In this document: one piece after another, positions 24,325 to 36,076 of the stretch
Layout of the letters: each line of letters starts with the position of its first letter
Position numbering within the stretch: position 1 is the first letter of the stretch
Assembly: GCF_018069875.1 (NCBI RefSeq)
Contig: NZ_JAGQDF010000005.1
Span: forward strand, 186,001-250,000
DNA length: 64,000 nucleotides
Direction of reading: 5' to 3'
From: Ideonella alba
Lineage (GTDB): Bacteria; Pseudomonadota; Gammaproteobacteria; Burkholderiales; Burkholderiaceae_C
Translations under genes and position numbers: made by a program
Notes under the pieces: model-generated
What the model was told of the DNA's origin: nothing
Seen by the model: only the letters and a program-made list of their open reading frames with translations
Databases searched by the model: none

Positions 24325-25809
24325 ATGCCAAGCTCCAACGCTTCCTTCCTGCCCGGCCTCGCCGTCCTGGCCTTGCTGGCGCTGCTGGGCGTTCATGCCA
24401 CGCCCGGCGACGCGGTCTGGCTGGGTCCCATGGTCGGTGTCGCCCTGGGCATCGTGTGGTGGGCCTGGCGCCGCTGGCGTCGCCTGGACACGGTGGCGGT
24501 CGGCATGGCGCAGGTGCTGATGGCCGTGGCCTGGCAGGCGCTGGGCCCCGACATGGCCCAGGGCGCGCTGGTGTCGATGCTGGCGCTGAGCCTGCTGCCG
24601 CCGCTGCGCAGCCTGCCACTGCTGGTGGCGGCCACCGTGGCGCTGGTGGCCACGCCGCTGCTGCTCTCGCTCAGCGGCCTGGTTGCGATGCCGCTGCAGC
24701 CCTTGCCGCTGCTGCTGGTGCTGGTGCAGGGGGCGCTGCTGTCGACCCGTACCTTGCACCTGGGCCGCCAGTTCGCCGAGAACGCCGATGTCACCTTCCT
24801 GGTCCGGGCGATGGGCCAGCAGGGGCCGATCCGCCTGAACCTCAGCGCGGTGCGCGCCGAGTCGACGCTGGGCAAGCGCCTGCGGGACCTGCAGGACCGC
24901 ATGGCCGGCGCGCTGCGCGAGGCCCGGACCGCGTCGTCCGAGGTGCAATCGGCCTCGGCCGAACTGGCCCAGGAATCCCACCAGCTGACGGCGCGCACTG
25001 AGCGCGGCGCGGCCGGGCTGCGCGACGCCGTCATGACGCTCGAGCAGATCAGCGTGATCGTCAAGAGCAGCGCCGATGCCGCGATGGAAGCGCGCAGCAC
25101 CGCCGAGCATGCCTCCAAGCAGGCCGAACACGGTGCCGAGCTGTTCGGGCGCGTGGTCCACACGATGCGCGACATCGACGCCTCCTCGCGCGAGATCGCC
25201 GAGATCATCAGCGTCATCGATGGCATCGCCTTCCAGACCAACATCCTGGCCCTGAATGCCGCGGTCGAAGCGGCGCGTGCGGGCGAGCAGGGCCGCGGAT
25301 TCGCGGTGGTGGCGGCCGAGGTGCGCTCGCTGGCGCTGCGCTCGGCGTCCAGCGCATCGCAGATCAAAGGACTGATCCAGCGCTCCAACGAGACGGTGCG
25401 CCAGGGCTCGGACCTGGTCGATGCCGCGGGAACGGCGATGGGCGAGATCGTGCGCTCGGTGCGCAACGTGGGCGAGGTTTTCGCCACGCTGTCGGCCGAC
25501 ACCAGCGAGCACGCCGGCAGCATCGAGACGGTCACGGGCGCAGTGCGCGAGGTGGACGAGCTGACGCGCGACAACGCCGCGATGGCCGCTTCGCTGGGGC
25601 GCATCGCCGGCGCGCTGCACAACCGCGGTCAGCAGCTCGAATCGGTGCTGGGCGCCTTCCGGCTGGGCGATGGCGACGCGCCGCCGTCGACGGCACCGGT
25701 CTCGGCAGGGGCACCGATGGCCTCGGCACCGGCGGCGAACCTGTCGCCATCCGCGGCCTCGTCCGCACCGGCCGCCGACGCCACCGCCGACGCCGTCGAG
25801 TACTTCTGA
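24325..25809 (+). CDS. Methyl-accepting chemotaxis protein with multi-helix membrane input
   Basis: This is a 494-residue chemoreceptor. The N-terminal 140 residues are almost wholly hydrophobic ([78 protein letters not shown]) and form about five to six membrane helices with no periplasmic ligand domain. A signalling domain follows, with the highly conserved tip [24 protein letters not shown] near residue 300 and flanking methylation helices. The C-terminus is Ala/Pro-rich and ends VEYF, with no clear CheR-docking pentapeptide. The cue is unknown; membrane state or an internal signal is a reasonable guess. It has no strong Shine-Dalgarno. Confidence 0.88.
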   Translation: MPSSNASFLPGLAVLALLALLGVHATPGDAVWLGPMVGVALGIVWWAWRRWRRLDTVAVGMAQVLMAVAWQALGPDMAQGALVSMLALSLLPPLRSLPLLVAATVALVATPLLLSLSGLVAMPLQPLPLLLVLVQGALLSTRTLHLGRQFAENADVTFLVRAMGQQGPIRLNLSAVRAESTLGKRLRDLQDRMAGALREARTASSEVQSASAELAQESHQLTARTERGAAGLRDAVMTLEQISVIVKSSADAAMEARSTAEHASKQAEHGAELFGRVVHTMRDIDASSREIAEIISVIDGIAFQTNILALNAAVEAARAGEQGRGFAVVAAEVRSLALRSASSASQIKGLIQRSNETVRQGSDLVDAAGTAMGEIVRSVRNVGEVFATLSADTSEHAGSIETVTGAVREVDELTRDNAAMAASLGRIAGALHNRGQQLESVLGAFRLGDGDAPPSTAPVSAGAPMASAPAANLSPSAASSAPAADATADAVEYF

Positions 25810-25832
25810 GCGCCGCTGCTGGCGCGACCCGC

Positions 25833-27773
25833 TCAGTGGCCGCTCTGGCGCAGACGCCGGTAGAGCGTGTTGCGGCTCACGCCCAGACGGCGCGCCGCTT
25901 CCGACACATTGCCCCGGGCCAGGGCCATCGCCGCCTCGACCTGCTGGCGCTCCAGTTCGCGCAGCGTGCCTTCGGCCGCCGCAGCGCCTGGCGCTGAGGC
26001 CGTGCGTTCGCGCAGCTGGCGCAGGTCCTCGGCCAGATCGTCGGGCAGATGCTCCCAGCCGATCTCGTCCTCGCGCTCGTCCATCAGGGCGCAGGCGGTG
26101 CGCAGCGCATTCGCCAGCTGGCGCAGGTTGCCGGGCCAGGCGTAGCGGGCCGCCAGCGTGGCCAGCTCGGGTGAGAGCACGGTGGCCAGGCCGGGACGGA
26201 TCTCGCCCAGCAGGCGCCGCACCAACTCGGCCAGGTCCTGGCGGTCGCGCAGTGCTGGCAATTGCAAGGCCAGGCCATTGATGCGGTAGTACAGGTCCTC
26301 GCGGAAGCGGCCGGCCTTCATGTCCTCGCGCAGCGGCCGGTGGGTCGCACACATCAGCTGGATGTTCACCGGAACCGGTTTGCCGCCACCCAGCGGTGTC
26401 ACCTGGCGCTCCTGCAGCACGCGCAGCAGGCGGCCCTGCATCGCCAGCGGCATGTCGCCGATCTCGTCCAGGAAGAGCGTGCCGCCATCGGCTTCGCGGA
26501 TGCGGCCGGGAGCGCCGTCACGGTGGGCGCCGGTGAAGGCGCCGGGGCGGTAGCCGAACAGCTCGGCCTCGATCAGGGTGTCGGGCAAGGCCGCGCAGTT
26601 CACCGCCACGAAGGCCTGCTCGCGCCGCGGGCCGCTGGCATGCACGGCCCGGGCAAAGACCTCCTTGCCGACGCCCGATTCGCCCAGCAGCAGCAGCGCG
26701 ATCGGCTTGCCCTGCACGCGCCGCGCACGTTCCAGCGCCGCGCGCAGCGCGCTGTCGCCGGTGTCCAGCGCGGCCAGGGCATCGGCCGCCGGGGGCAGCG
26801 CGGGTGCCGGCACGGGCGTGCGCAGCGAGGCCACGGTCTGCCGATCGGCTTCGGCGATCCACCACAGGCTGCGGCCATCGCGGGTCTGCGTGGCCTGTGG
26901 CTGGCGCAGGCCGCGGTGGGCGCTGGCCAGCAGCTGCAGCGTGTCCAGCGCCAGCAGGTCGGGCAGGCGACGGGCGGCCACATCGGCCCAGCCCAGGCCC
27001 AGCAGCTTCAGCGCGGTGTCGTTGGCGCCGACCAGCCAGCCGTCTTCGCTGAGTGCCAGCAGGCCCTCGGTCAGCGAGCCCAGGCCGTCGCGCTGGGCGT
27101 GCAGGCGCAGGCGCAGGCCCTGGCCGTGGCGCGACTGGAAGAGCCCGTGCTCGATCATGCGCACCGCCGAGCGCACCAGGCCCAGTGTGTGGCGGTGAAA
27201 ACCGCGGTGGTCGCCCGACAGGTCCAGGGCGCCCAGCACCCGGCCGGTGGGGTCGTGGATCGGCGCGGCGGCGCAGGTCAGGAAGCCGTTGCGCTCCAGG
27301 TAGTGTTCGCCGGCATGCACCGACACCGGCTGCGCCTCCTGCAGCGCCGTACCGATCGCGTTGGTGCCGCGCCAGCGCTCGTGCCAGTTGGCGCCGGGGC
27401 GCAGCGCCACGCGCTCGGCGCGGTCGATGAAGTGGTCGTCGCCCAGCGCGTGCAGCAGCATGCCCTGGGCGTCGGCCAGGATGACCATGCTGTCGGTGTC
27501 GCGGGTCTGCTCGTGCAGGAACTCCATCACCGGGCGGGCGTGCGACAGCAGGTCGCGCTGCAGCTCCAGGGCCCGCGCCAGCTGGGCCGCAGAGGCGTGC
27601 GGCGTGCCGGGCGTGCGGCCGTCCGGCTGCAGGCCGGCGCTGGCGCAGCGCTGCCAGCTGCGCGCCAGCAGGGGTCCCAGCAGTTCGGTCGAAACCTCGC
27701 CGGAGTTGTTCAGCTGCCTTCGGGCCTCGCGCACATCGGCAGGGGGCAGGACGGGGGTGAGGGCGTGGTGCAT
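25833..27773 (-). CDS. AcoR-like sigma-54-dependent transcriptional activator
   Basis: This is a 646-residue enhancer-binding protein. An N-terminal GAF-type sensory region (about 60-210: [29 protein letters not shown]) and a PAS-like segment (about 230-290) precede the AAA+ domain. That domain has Walker A GESGVGKE, the sigma-54 contact loop GAFTGA and Walker [13 protein letters not shown] Fis-type helix-turn-helix ends the protein ([23 protein letters not shown]). The layout is that of AcoR, the acetoin-catabolism activator. It is divergent from an acetaldehyde-type dehydrogenase with a sigma-54 promoter, which is its obvious target. It converges on the chemoreceptor with a 23-bp gap. Confidence 0.92.
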   Translation of the reverse strand: MHHALTPVLPPADVREARRQLNNSGEVSTELLGPLLARSWQRCASAGLQPDGRTPGTPHASAAQLARALELQRDLLSHARPVMEFLHEQTRDTDSMVILADAQGMLLHALGDDHFIDRAERVALRPGANWHERWRGTNAIGTALQEAQPVSVHAGEHYLERNGFLTCAAAPIHDPTGRVLGALDLSGDHRGFHRHTLGLVRSAVRMIEHGLFQSRHGQGLRLRLHAQRDGLGSLTEGLLALSEDGWLVGANDTALKLLGLGWADVAARRLPDLLALDTLQLLASAHRGLRQPQATQTRDGRSLWWIAEADRQTVASLRTPVPAPALPPAADALAALDTGDSALRAALERARRVQGKPIALLLLGESGVGKEVFARAVHASGPRREQAFVAVNCAALPDTLIEAELFGYRPGAFTGAHRDGAPGRIREADGGTLFLDEIGDMPLAMQGRLLRVLQERQVTPLGGGKPVPVNIQLMCATHRPLREDMKAGRFREDLYYRINGLALQLPALRDRQDLAELVRRLLGEIRPGLATVLSPELATLAARYAWPGNLRQLANALRTACALMDEREDEIGWEHLPDDLAEDLRQLRERTASAPGAAAAEGTLRELERQQVEAAMALARGNVSEAARRLGVSRNTLYRRLRQSGH

Positions 27774-28083
27774 GGTTCAGCCAAGGAACAGTCGCATCGA
27801 CCTATGCAAACTCGTGCATGAGGGTGATCACCAGGGTTGGCGGCGGGGGGGGGCCCATCTGGAGACGGTTTGTGCAGGATCTGCGGGGTCATCTGCGTCG
27901 TGTCGGAACAGGTGCGCCGGTGATCAGCCGGTGCTGCACAACGCGGTGCAGATTCCGGGCCCGCTTTGGACGGCGAAGGCGCGATTCCTGGCGGAACTTG
28001 CGCTGGCACAAACGCTGCGATGCGGCCGCCGCGCTGCGCAGTGAACGGTTCACGGCGCCGCAAGCCACCACAGGAGACACCCC
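27774..28083. promoter_or_regulatory. 310-bp divergent control region between the AcoR-like gene and the aldehyde dehydrogenase
   Basis: No gene is visible. The region holds a sigma-54 promoter toward the dehydrogenase (28004-28018: TGGCAC-N5-CTGC, GG and GC 10 bp apart). It also holds an inverted repeat CTGCAC-N6-GTGCAG (27934-27951) about 85 bp upstream of the predicted start, suited to an upstream activator site, and a shorter inverted repeat ATGCA-N6-TGCAT (27814-27829). A run of nine G (27845-27853) lies about 70 bp before the regulator start. The dehydrogenase has AGGAG about 10 nt before its ATG. Confidence 0.6.
28004..28018 (+). promoter_or_regulatory. Sigma-54 promoter of the aldehyde dehydrogenase
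   Basis: TGGCACAAACGCTGC keeps the invariant GG (28005-28006) and GC (28017-28018) at the required spacing; only one position of the TTGC element deviates. The divergent gene encodes a sigma-54 activator, which supports function. Confidence 0.65.
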
Positions 28084-29604
<1,521 letters not shown>

Positions 29605-29667
29605 GCCGGCCTGTTTCTTCGTGATCGGGACGCCTGTGGGCCTGGTCGGCCCCGGGCGATCTTGGCA

Positions 29668-29693
29668 GGGCAGCCTCCGGGCTGCCCTTTTTT
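29668..29693 (+). terminator. Intrinsic terminator after the aldehyde dehydrogenase
   Basis: GGGCAGCC (29668-29675), a 4-base loop and GGCTGCCC (29680-29687) form a perfect 8-bp stem followed by six T. It stands 63 bp after the dehydrogenase stop and 17 bp before the DUF779 start, so it separates two functionally linked genes. Confidence 0.85.
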
Positions 29694-29709
29694 CATCCAG
29701 GAGCACACG

Positions 29710-30099
29710 ATGGACCCGGTTCAGCGCGTGGTGGCCACCGATGCCGCCCGAGACCTGCTGCAGCGGCTGCGCCAGCGCCACGGCGCGATCTTCCTCTACC
29801 AGTCGCACGGCTGCTGCGACGGCTCGACCCCGATGGCCTTCCAGCCCGGCGAGATGCGCCTCACGCCGGATGACCTGCACTACGGCGAGATCGACGGCGT
29901 GACGATGTGGGTGGGCCGCACCCAGGCCGACTACATGCAGGGCACGCAGCTGATCCTGGATGTCGGGCAGGGCAGCCTGGGCAGCTTCTCGCTGGAGGAT
30001 GCTGAGGGACTGCACTTCAAGGCCCGCACGCGGCTGTGGACCGACGCCGAGGCCGCCTGGCTGGCCGCGCACCCGCTGCCGGGGCTGGCGACGGGCTGA
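29710..30099 (+). CDS. DUF779 family protein
   Basis: This is a 129-residue protein starting MDPVQRVVATD, with AGGAG about 7 nt upstream. The motifs LYQSHGCCDGSTPMAF and DLHYGEIDGV are typical of DUF779, a small family of unknown function almost always found next to ExaC/AldB-type aldehyde dehydrogenases. The paired cysteines in SHGCCDG may bind a metal or take part in redox chemistry, but this is not established. An intrinsic terminator lies just upstream, so expression must come from read-through or an unseen promoter. Confidence 0.88.
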   Translation: MDPVQRVVATDAARDLLQRLRQRHGAIFLYQSHGCCDGSTPMAFQPGEMRLTPDDLHYGEIDGVTMWVGRTQADYMQGTQLILDVGQGSLGSFSLEDAEGLHFKARTRLWTDAEAAWLAAHPLPGLATG

Positions 30100-30175
30100 G
30101 ACTCGCCAGCGGCGCCGTGCTGCGGCATCATCGGGCCGGTCCGCCGCACCGATGCCGTACCGAGAGGGGCTGCCG

Positions 30176-32592
30176 ATGGAGAGCACACCGAGCGAGCGAC
30201 GCTCCGAGACCGACGCCGAGCCAGGGCGCTTTCGCCGCCTGATCGAGGCCGCGCCCGTGGCCATCGGCGTGTCCGCCGGCGAGCGGGTCGTCTATGGCAA
30301 CCCCGCCTTTCGCCGCCTGTTCGGCCTGGCCGATGGGGTGGCGATCGAATCACTGCAGGTGCCCGACCTGATCGCGCCGTCGGCCCGCCCGGAGATGGCC
30401 CGCCGCAGCGCCAGGCCGGCCTGGCGGTCGAGGACGGCTACGAGACCATCGGCCGGCGCCTGGACGGCAGCGAGTTCGAGTGCCACATCTCGGTCACCGA
30501 CGTACCCTTCCGCTCGGAGCAGGAGACGCTGGTCTTCGTCGAGGACATCTCGGCCCGCCGCCGCGCCGAGCGCGAGCTGCGGGCCCTGAACCAGGGCCTG
30601 GAGCAGCGGGTGGCTGACCGCACGCTGGAGCTGGAGGCGAGCAACGAGGCGCTGCTGCTGGCGCGCGACGAGGCCCACGCGGCCGGTCGCGCCAAGGCTG
30701 ACTTCCTCGCCCACATGAGTCACGAAATCCGCACGCCCATGAACGCCATCATCGGCCTGTCGGGCCTGGCGCTGCGCGATGAGCAGCTCGGCCCGCGCAG
30801 CCGCGAGTACCTGCAGCACATCCAGTCGGCGGCGCAGTCGCTGCTGGGCATCCTCAACGACGTGCTGGACTTCTCCAAGATCGAGGCCGGCAAGCTGCAG
30901 ATCGAGCACGAGCCCTTCGTGCTGCAGGAGGTGCTCGACCGGGTCACGTCCATCGTCGGCCACGGGGCCTCGGACAAGGGCCTGGACTTCCTGCTGCACA
31001 CCGCGCCCGATGTGCCGCGCGAGCTGGTCGGCGATGCGTTGCGCCTGGGCCAGGTGCTGCTCAACCTGTGCGGCAACGCAGTCAAGTTCACCGAGCGCGG
31101 CGAGATCGTCGTCGTCACCGTCAAGGCCGAGGCCCAGGACGGCGACGGCTGGCGCCTGCGCTTCAGCGTGCGCGACACCGGCGCCGGCATGGACGCCGAA
31201 CAGCAGGCCCGCCTGTTCCAGCCCTTCGAGCAGCTCGACGCCTCCACCACGCGGCGCCATGGCGGCACCGGCCTGGGCCTGGCGATCAGCCGCCAGCTGG
31301 TGGAGCGCATGGGCGGCTCGATCTCGGTGCGCAGCGAGCCGGGGCGGGGCAGCGAGTTCACCGTGCTGCTGCCCTTCGGTCGTGTGCCCGGCGCAGCGTC
31401 CGAGCCGGCCTGGCCGCAGGCGGGCCAGGGCCGCCAGGTGCTGGTGCTGGATGACAGCGCCGCCGCGCGCGCCATCCTGGCCGACCTGCTGGGCGCCATG
31501 GGCTGCGGCGTCAGCCAGGCGGGCACGGTCGACGAGGCCCGGTCCCTGCTGGCCGGGCACCCCCACGACCTGGCCTTGATCGACTGGCGCATGCCCGGCA
31601 TCGACGGGTTCGAGGCCGCAGAGCGCCTGCGCCAGCACCTGGGCACCGCCTGCCCGCCGCTGGTGATGGTCACGGCCTATGGCGACCAGGGCGTGGCCGC
31701 GCGTGCGCGCGAGGCCGGCTTCAGCGGCTACCTGGCCAAGCCGGTGACGCCCGAGACCCTGTTGCCCCTGCTGCAGCAGCGCGCCACGGTGGTGCTGCGC
31801 CCCGCGGCGGCCCCGCCGCCCGAGCTGGCCTGGCTGCGCGGCCGCCATCTGCTGCTGGCCGAGGACAACGCGCTCAACCGCCTGGTGGCCGCCGACCTGT
31901 TGTGCGACGTGGCCGGCGCGCGGGTGGACATGGCCGTCGACGGCGAGCAGGCGCTGGCGGCCGCGCTGGCGGGCACGCACGATTTGGTGCTGCTGGATGT
32001 GCAGATGCCTGGCCTGGACGGCCACGAGGTGGCGCGCCGGCTGCGCGCGGCCTGGGGGCCGGGCCGGCCGATCCTGGCCATGACCGCCCATGCGATGGCG
32101 CGCGACCGCGAGCTGTGTCTGCTGGCCGGCATGGACGACGTCATCGTCAAACCCTACGAGCCGGTGCAGTTGTTCCGCACGCTGGCCCACTGGCTGGGCT
32201 GGCGGGCCGACGACGCGGCCGCCCCGCAGGCGCTGCCCGCGGTCACCGGTGGCGTGGATTTCGGCCTGGGTCTGCAGCGCTGCATGGGGCGCGAGGACCT
32301 GCAGCGCCGTCTGCTGCAGGCCTTCGCCCAGGCCCATGCCGGGGACCGCGAGCAGTTGCTCGAGGCGCTGGCGCGCGGTGAACTCGACCGTGTCGGCCGG
32401 CTGGCCCACACCGCCATGTCGGCAGCCGGTGCCATCGGGGCGCTGCGCCTGCAACAGCAGGCCGTGGTGCTGGAGGCGGCGGCGCGCAGCGGCGATCTCA
32501 CCGCCAGCGCGCGCCTGGCCAGCGCCTACCTCGTCGCCTGGGAGGAGGCGCTGCAAGCCGTGCGTCGCTGGACCGCCCGGCAGGCCGTCTGA
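30176..32592 (+). pseudogene. Hybrid histidine kinase (PAS-HisKA-HATPase-REC-REC-HPt) with a -1 frameshift in the PAS domain
   Basis: The reading frame begins MESTPSERRSETD at 30176 (GAGAGGGG upstream) and runs through the first half of a PAS domain to about 30405. It then continues in the next frame as QRQAGLAVEDGYETIGRRL, completing the PAS. Loss of one base in the CGCCGC/CAGCGCC stretch near 30404-30408 explains it. After the break come a coiled linker, HisKA (HMSHEIRTPMN, His codon at 30721), HATPase (NLCGNAVKF, DTGAGM, GGTGLGLAIS), two receiver domains (IDWRMPG and LLLDVQMPG) and an HPt-like tail with RLAHTAMSAAG. The 3' part could still be made from an internal GTG such as 30610, giving a kinase without PAS. 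A sequencing error is the simplest alternative. Confidence 0.8.
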
Positions 32593-32637
32593 ACAGCGGC
32601 GACAATCGGACCCCCATCGGTTCTCCATCTCCCCACC

Positions 32638-33357
32638 ATGTTCACCGGGATCGTCCAGGGCGTCGCCACTGTCGAGCGCATCATCGACCGACCGGGCCTG
32701 CGCAGCTTCACGCTGCGTTTCCCGCCGGGCTTTGCCCAGGGCCTGGCCATCGGTGCCAGCGTCAGCACCGACGGCGTCTGCCTGACCGTCACCGCACTGC
32801 ATGGCGATGACGCTGCGGACTTCGACGTGATGCTGCAAAGCCTCAACCTGACCTCGCTGGGCGGGCTGGTCGAGGGCAGCCGCGTCAACGTCGAGCGCGC
32901 TGCCAGGGACGGTGCCGAAATCGGCGGTCATCCGCTCTCGGGCCACATCGACTTCACCGCCCAGGTGGTCGAGGTGCGCCGCCCCGAGAACAACCAGGTG
33001 CTGCGCATCCAGGTGCCCCCGCCGTGGATGCGCTACGTGTTCGCCAAGGGCTACATCGCCATCAACGGCGCCAGCCTGACCGTGGCCGAGGCCGACCGCC
33101 AGGCGGGCTGGTTCGAGGTCTGGCTGATCCCTGAGACCCTGCGCATGACCACCTTCGCCGAGAAGGGCCCGGGCGACCGGCTCAACATCGAGATCGAGCG
33201 CCAGACCCAGGTCTTCGTCGACACCGTGCGCGACACCCTGGATGAGCGCCTGGGGCCGCTGATGCCGCTGCTGGAGCAGTTCCTGGCCGAGAAGGGCCTG
33301 GGCACCGAGTTGCTGGCGGGTGCCGCGCCGCGCCTGGGCGGTCCGGTCAAGTCCTGA
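32638..33357 (+). CDS. ribE: Riboflavin synthase subunit alpha (E. coli RibC/RibE-like)
   Basis: This enzyme forms riboflavin by dismutation of two 6,7-dimethyl-8-ribityllumazine molecules. The 239-residue protein starts with the family hallmark MFTGIVQG and has two tandem lumazine-binding barrels: the first with [10 protein letters not shown] and [12 protein letters not shown], the second with [15 protein letters not shown] and [12 protein letters not shown], ending [15 protein letters not shown]. It follows the E. coli-type branch but is about 25 residues longer at the C-terminus. It stands alone rather than in a rib operon, and no FMN riboswitch fits in the 45-bp upstream gap. A lumazine-binding paralogue without catalysis is the main alternative. 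Its end overlaps the convergent chemoreceptor by 11 bp. Confidence 0.82.
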   Translation: MFTGIVQGVATVERIIDRPGLRSFTLRFPPGFAQGLAIGASVSTDGVCLTVTALHGDDAADFDVMLQSLNLTSLGGLVEGSRVNVERAARDGAEIGGHPLSGHIDFTAQVVEVRRPENNQVLRIQVPPPWMRYVFAKGYIAINGASLTVAEADRQAGWFEVWLIPETLRMTTFAEKGPGDRLNIEIERQTQVFVDTVRDTLDERLGPLMPLLEQFLAEKGLGTELLAGAAPRLGGPVKS

Positions 33358-34870
33358 AGGTGGACACCCGTTCCACCAGCGCCGTGGCCTGACGGCTCAG
33401 GCTCTCGGAGGCGGCACTGGTCTGCTCGACCAGCGCCGCGTTCTGCTGGGTGTGGCCATCCATGCGCGCCACCGCCTGGCCCATCGCGCCCACGCCGGCG
33501 CTCTGTTCGTCGCTGGCCTGGCTGATCTCGCGGATGATCTGGTCGACCCGGCCGATGGCCGTCACGACCTCCTGCATCGTGTGCCCGGCCAGACCGGCCA
33601 GTTCATTGCCCTGGCCCACGCGTTCGACGCTGGCCTGGATCAGCGACTTGATCTCGCGCGCCGCATCGGCGCTGCGCTGTGCCAGGCTGCGCACCTCCGA
33701 GGCCACCACCGCGAAGCCGCGGCCGGATTCACCGGCACGGGCCGCCTCGACCGCGGCATTGAGCGCCAGGATGTTGGTCTGGAAGGCGATGCCGTCGATC
33801 ACGCCGATGATGTCGGCAATGCGCTTGGCGCTGTCGTCGATCGCGCGCATGGTGCTCACCATGTCGTGCACCACCTGACCGCCGCGCTGGGCCACCTCGC
33901 TGGCGGTGGCGGCCAGGCCGGTGGCCTGGCGCGCGTTGTCGGCGTTGCGGCGCACCGTGTCGCCGAGGTCGCTCATCGAGCTGGCCGCCATCTGCAGTTC
34001 TGAAGCCTGGCGCTCGGTGCGGCCGGCGAGGTCACCGTTGCCCTGGGCGATCTGGCCGCTGGCGGCTGCCACGCTCTCGGCGCCAGCGCGCACCTGGCTG
34101 ACCAGGTCGCGCAGGTGCGCCTGCATCTCCGACAACGCCTGCAGCAGCCGGGCCGGCTCGTCGCTGCCGCGTGCGTCAATGGCCTGGCGCAGGTCACCGG
34201 CGGCCACGCGGCGCGCGGCATCGATCGCCGCCTGCAGCGAGGCCGACACCTGGCGGCTGATCACCACTGCGATGCCGATGCCGGCCAGCATCGCCGCCAG
34301 CATCAGGCCGACGCTCCAGCCGATCGCCTGCCGACCGGCGGCCGCGGCCTGCGCGGCCACGGCCGCACTGCGCTCGGTGATCGATGTCTGCAGCTTGTTC
34401 AGCAACTGCGCCGGCTCGCGGTCGATGCCGCGCACGGCCAGGTCGCCGACCGAGGATTCCATGCCACTGCCCTTGAACTTCTCCAGGCCGCCGCGGTAGG
34501 CCTGCGCCATCTTGGCGTGGGCGGCCAGGAAGGCATCGACCAGGGCCTGTTCCCCCGCATCGTCCAGGTGCAGGCGCAACGCGCGGGCGTTGTCGTCCAC
34601 CAGCTTTTCCTCTTTCTCGAAGGCCTTCCAGTGCTTGTCGAGCAGCGCCGTGTCCGAGCCGCGCAACAGCACGTTCTTCCACTCCTGGACCTGCGTCTTG
34701 AAGTGCGATTCCAGGTCGTCGGCGGCGCGCACGTCGGCATGGCGGCCCTGCACCTCGATCTCGAACACGGTCATGCTGCGCTGGGCCTGCCACAGTCCGC
34801 CGCCGCCGGCCAGCAGTGTCAGCGCCAGCACGGCGGCGAAGGCGAGGGGGAGCTTGATGCGGATGTCCAT
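33347..34870 (-). CDS. Methyl-accepting chemotaxis protein with periplasmic helical sensor
   Basis: This is a classical transmembrane chemoreceptor of 507 residues from [13 protein letters not shown] first membrane helix (about 7-25), a periplasmic helical-bundle domain of about 150 residues ([28 protein letters not shown]), a second membrane helix (about 188-212), a HAMP domain and a signalling domain with the conserved tip [23 protein letters not shown] follow in order. No C-terminal CheR-binding pentapeptide is seen. The frame is open upstream, but the first-helix ATG at 34870 gives the normal receptor start. The ligand is unknown. Confidence 0.9.
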   Translation of the reverse strand: MDIRIKLPLAFAAVLALTLLAGGGGLWQAQRSMTVFEIEVQGRHADVRAADDLESHFKTQVQEWKNVLLRGSDTALLDKHWKAFEKEEKLVDDNARALRLHLDDAGEQALVDAFLAAHAKMAQAYRGGLEKFKGSGMESSVGDLAVRGIDREPAQLLNKLQTSITERSAAVAAQAAAAGRQAIGWSVGLMLAAMLAGIGIAVVISRQVSASLQAAIDAARRVAAGDLRQAIDARGSDEPARLLQALSEMQAHLRDLVSQVRAGAESVAAASGQIAQGNGDLAGRTERQASELQMAASSMSDLGDTVRRNADNARQATGLAATASEVAQRGGQVVHDMVSTMRAIDDSAKRIADIIGVIDGIAFQTNILALNAAVEAARAGESGRGFAVVASEVRSLAQRSADAAREIKSLIQASVERVGQGNELAGLAGHTMQEVVTAIGRVDQIIREISQASDEQSAGVGAMGQAVARMDGHTQQNAALVEQTSAASESLSRQATALVERVSTFRT

Positions 34871-35055
34871 GTCTGGCGGCCTCGGGAAGCGGGGTCGGAT
34901 CTTCGAAGCCGCCATGCTGAAGGGACGGCGCCGACGCAAAACCGCGAAATCAGCGGTCGCCCACCGGCAATTTCCGGACAGGCACCGATTGCGGGCATCC
35001 ACCTCCCCCATCAGCGGGTAGCGCGCACGCGCGTGGTGCATTTATCGTGGGTGAC

Positions 35056-35925
35056 ATGCCCGTTGACCTGTCTGCGGCCCCGGTCGCTGCCCATGCCCCC
35101 AGCGCTGCCCTCGCCGCCAGTGCCGTCACGGCCGCCCAGGTGGCGCAGCCACAGGTGCCGCCCGCACTGCTGCTGGCCCGAGACGCGCCGGCCCGTCCAG
35201 ACCCGACCGGCTGGCTGGTCAGCGAGAAATACGACGGTGTGCGTGCGCTGTGGGACGGCACCCGCCTGCGCAGCCGCAGCGGCCGCCAGCTCCCTGCGCC
35301 GCCGGGCTTTCTGGCCCGCCTGCCGGCCCAGGCGCTGGACGGCGAGTTGTGGCTGGGCCGCGGCCGCTTCCAGGCCATGTCGGCGCTGGTCCACCGCGCC
35401 GACGCCTCGGAGGCCGACTGGGCGCCCGTGCGTTTCATGGTGTTCGAGCTGCCAGGCGGCGGCGGCAGCTTCGCCGAGCGCGTGGCCCAGTTGCAGCGCC
35501 TCGCCGCGGCCGATGGCGTCTGGCAGGTGGCGCCGCAGCGCCGCCTGCCCGATGCCCAGGCCCTGGCCGCCTGGCTGCAGGAGGTGGTAGCAGGCGGCGG
35601 CGAGGGCCTGATGCTGCACCGTGCCGACAGCCCCTGGCACACCGGCCGCAGCGATGCGCTGCTCAAGCTCAAGCCCCAGCCCGACGACGAAGCGGTGGTC
35701 ATCGGCCTGGTCCCGGGTCGCGGTCGCCTCTCCGGCCTGGTGGGCGCGCTGACGGTGCGCGACGCGCAGGGACGCGTGTTCCGCATCGGCAGCGGCCTGT
35801 CCGACGCCCAGCGTCGCCAGCCGCCGCCGCTGGGCAGCCGTGTCGCCTTCCATCACCGGGGCCGCACCTCAACCGGGTTGCCTCGCCACGCCAGCTTCTG
35901 GCGCCTGCTGGGGGCGGGCGATTGA
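35056..35925 (+). CDS. Minimal ATP-dependent DNA ligase (LigE-like)
   Basis: This is a 289-residue ATP-dependent DNA ligase with only the nucleotidyltransferase and OB domains. The adenylated lysine is Lys58 in SEKYDGVRALWDG (motif I). Other motifs are RSRSG (Ia), ALDGELWLG (III), FMVFELPG (IIIa), GEGLMLHR (IV) and ALLKLKP (V). Such Lig E enzymes are accessory to NAD-dependent LigA and are mostly thought to be exported. Here the N-terminus is long and Ala-rich (residues 1-40) but lacks the basic start of a typical signal peptide, so location is unclear. A TATCGT hexamer lies 7 nt before the ATG, with no Shine-Dalgarno. Exonuclease I follows 151 bp downstream. Confidence 0.88.
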   Translation: MPVDLSAAPVAAHAPSAALAASAVTAAQVAQPQVPPALLLARDAPARPDPTGWLVSEKYDGVRALWDGTRLRSRSGRQLPAPPGFLARLPAQALDGELWLGRGRFQAMSALVHRADASEADWAPVRFMVFELPGGGGSFAERVAQLQRLAAADGVWQVAPQRRLPDAQALAAWLQEVVAGGGEGLMLHRADSPWHTGRSDALLKLKPQPDDEAVVIGLVPGRGRLSGLVGALTVRDAQGRVFRIGSGLSDAQRRQPPPLGSRVAFHHRGRTSTGLPRHASFWRLLGAGD

Positions 35926-36076
35926 AGCGGCGCCAGCCCGGCCTTGATGCACGGCGCCCTGCACGGCAAGGTGTACGGCACGCTGCCCGGCGCGCCGCCA
36001 GGCTGGCCCAGCGGGGCGTCAGCGCGCCCCCGCCCGACCGGCCCGCGCCGGTGCCGTGCGCTGCTATCGTGGCGCC

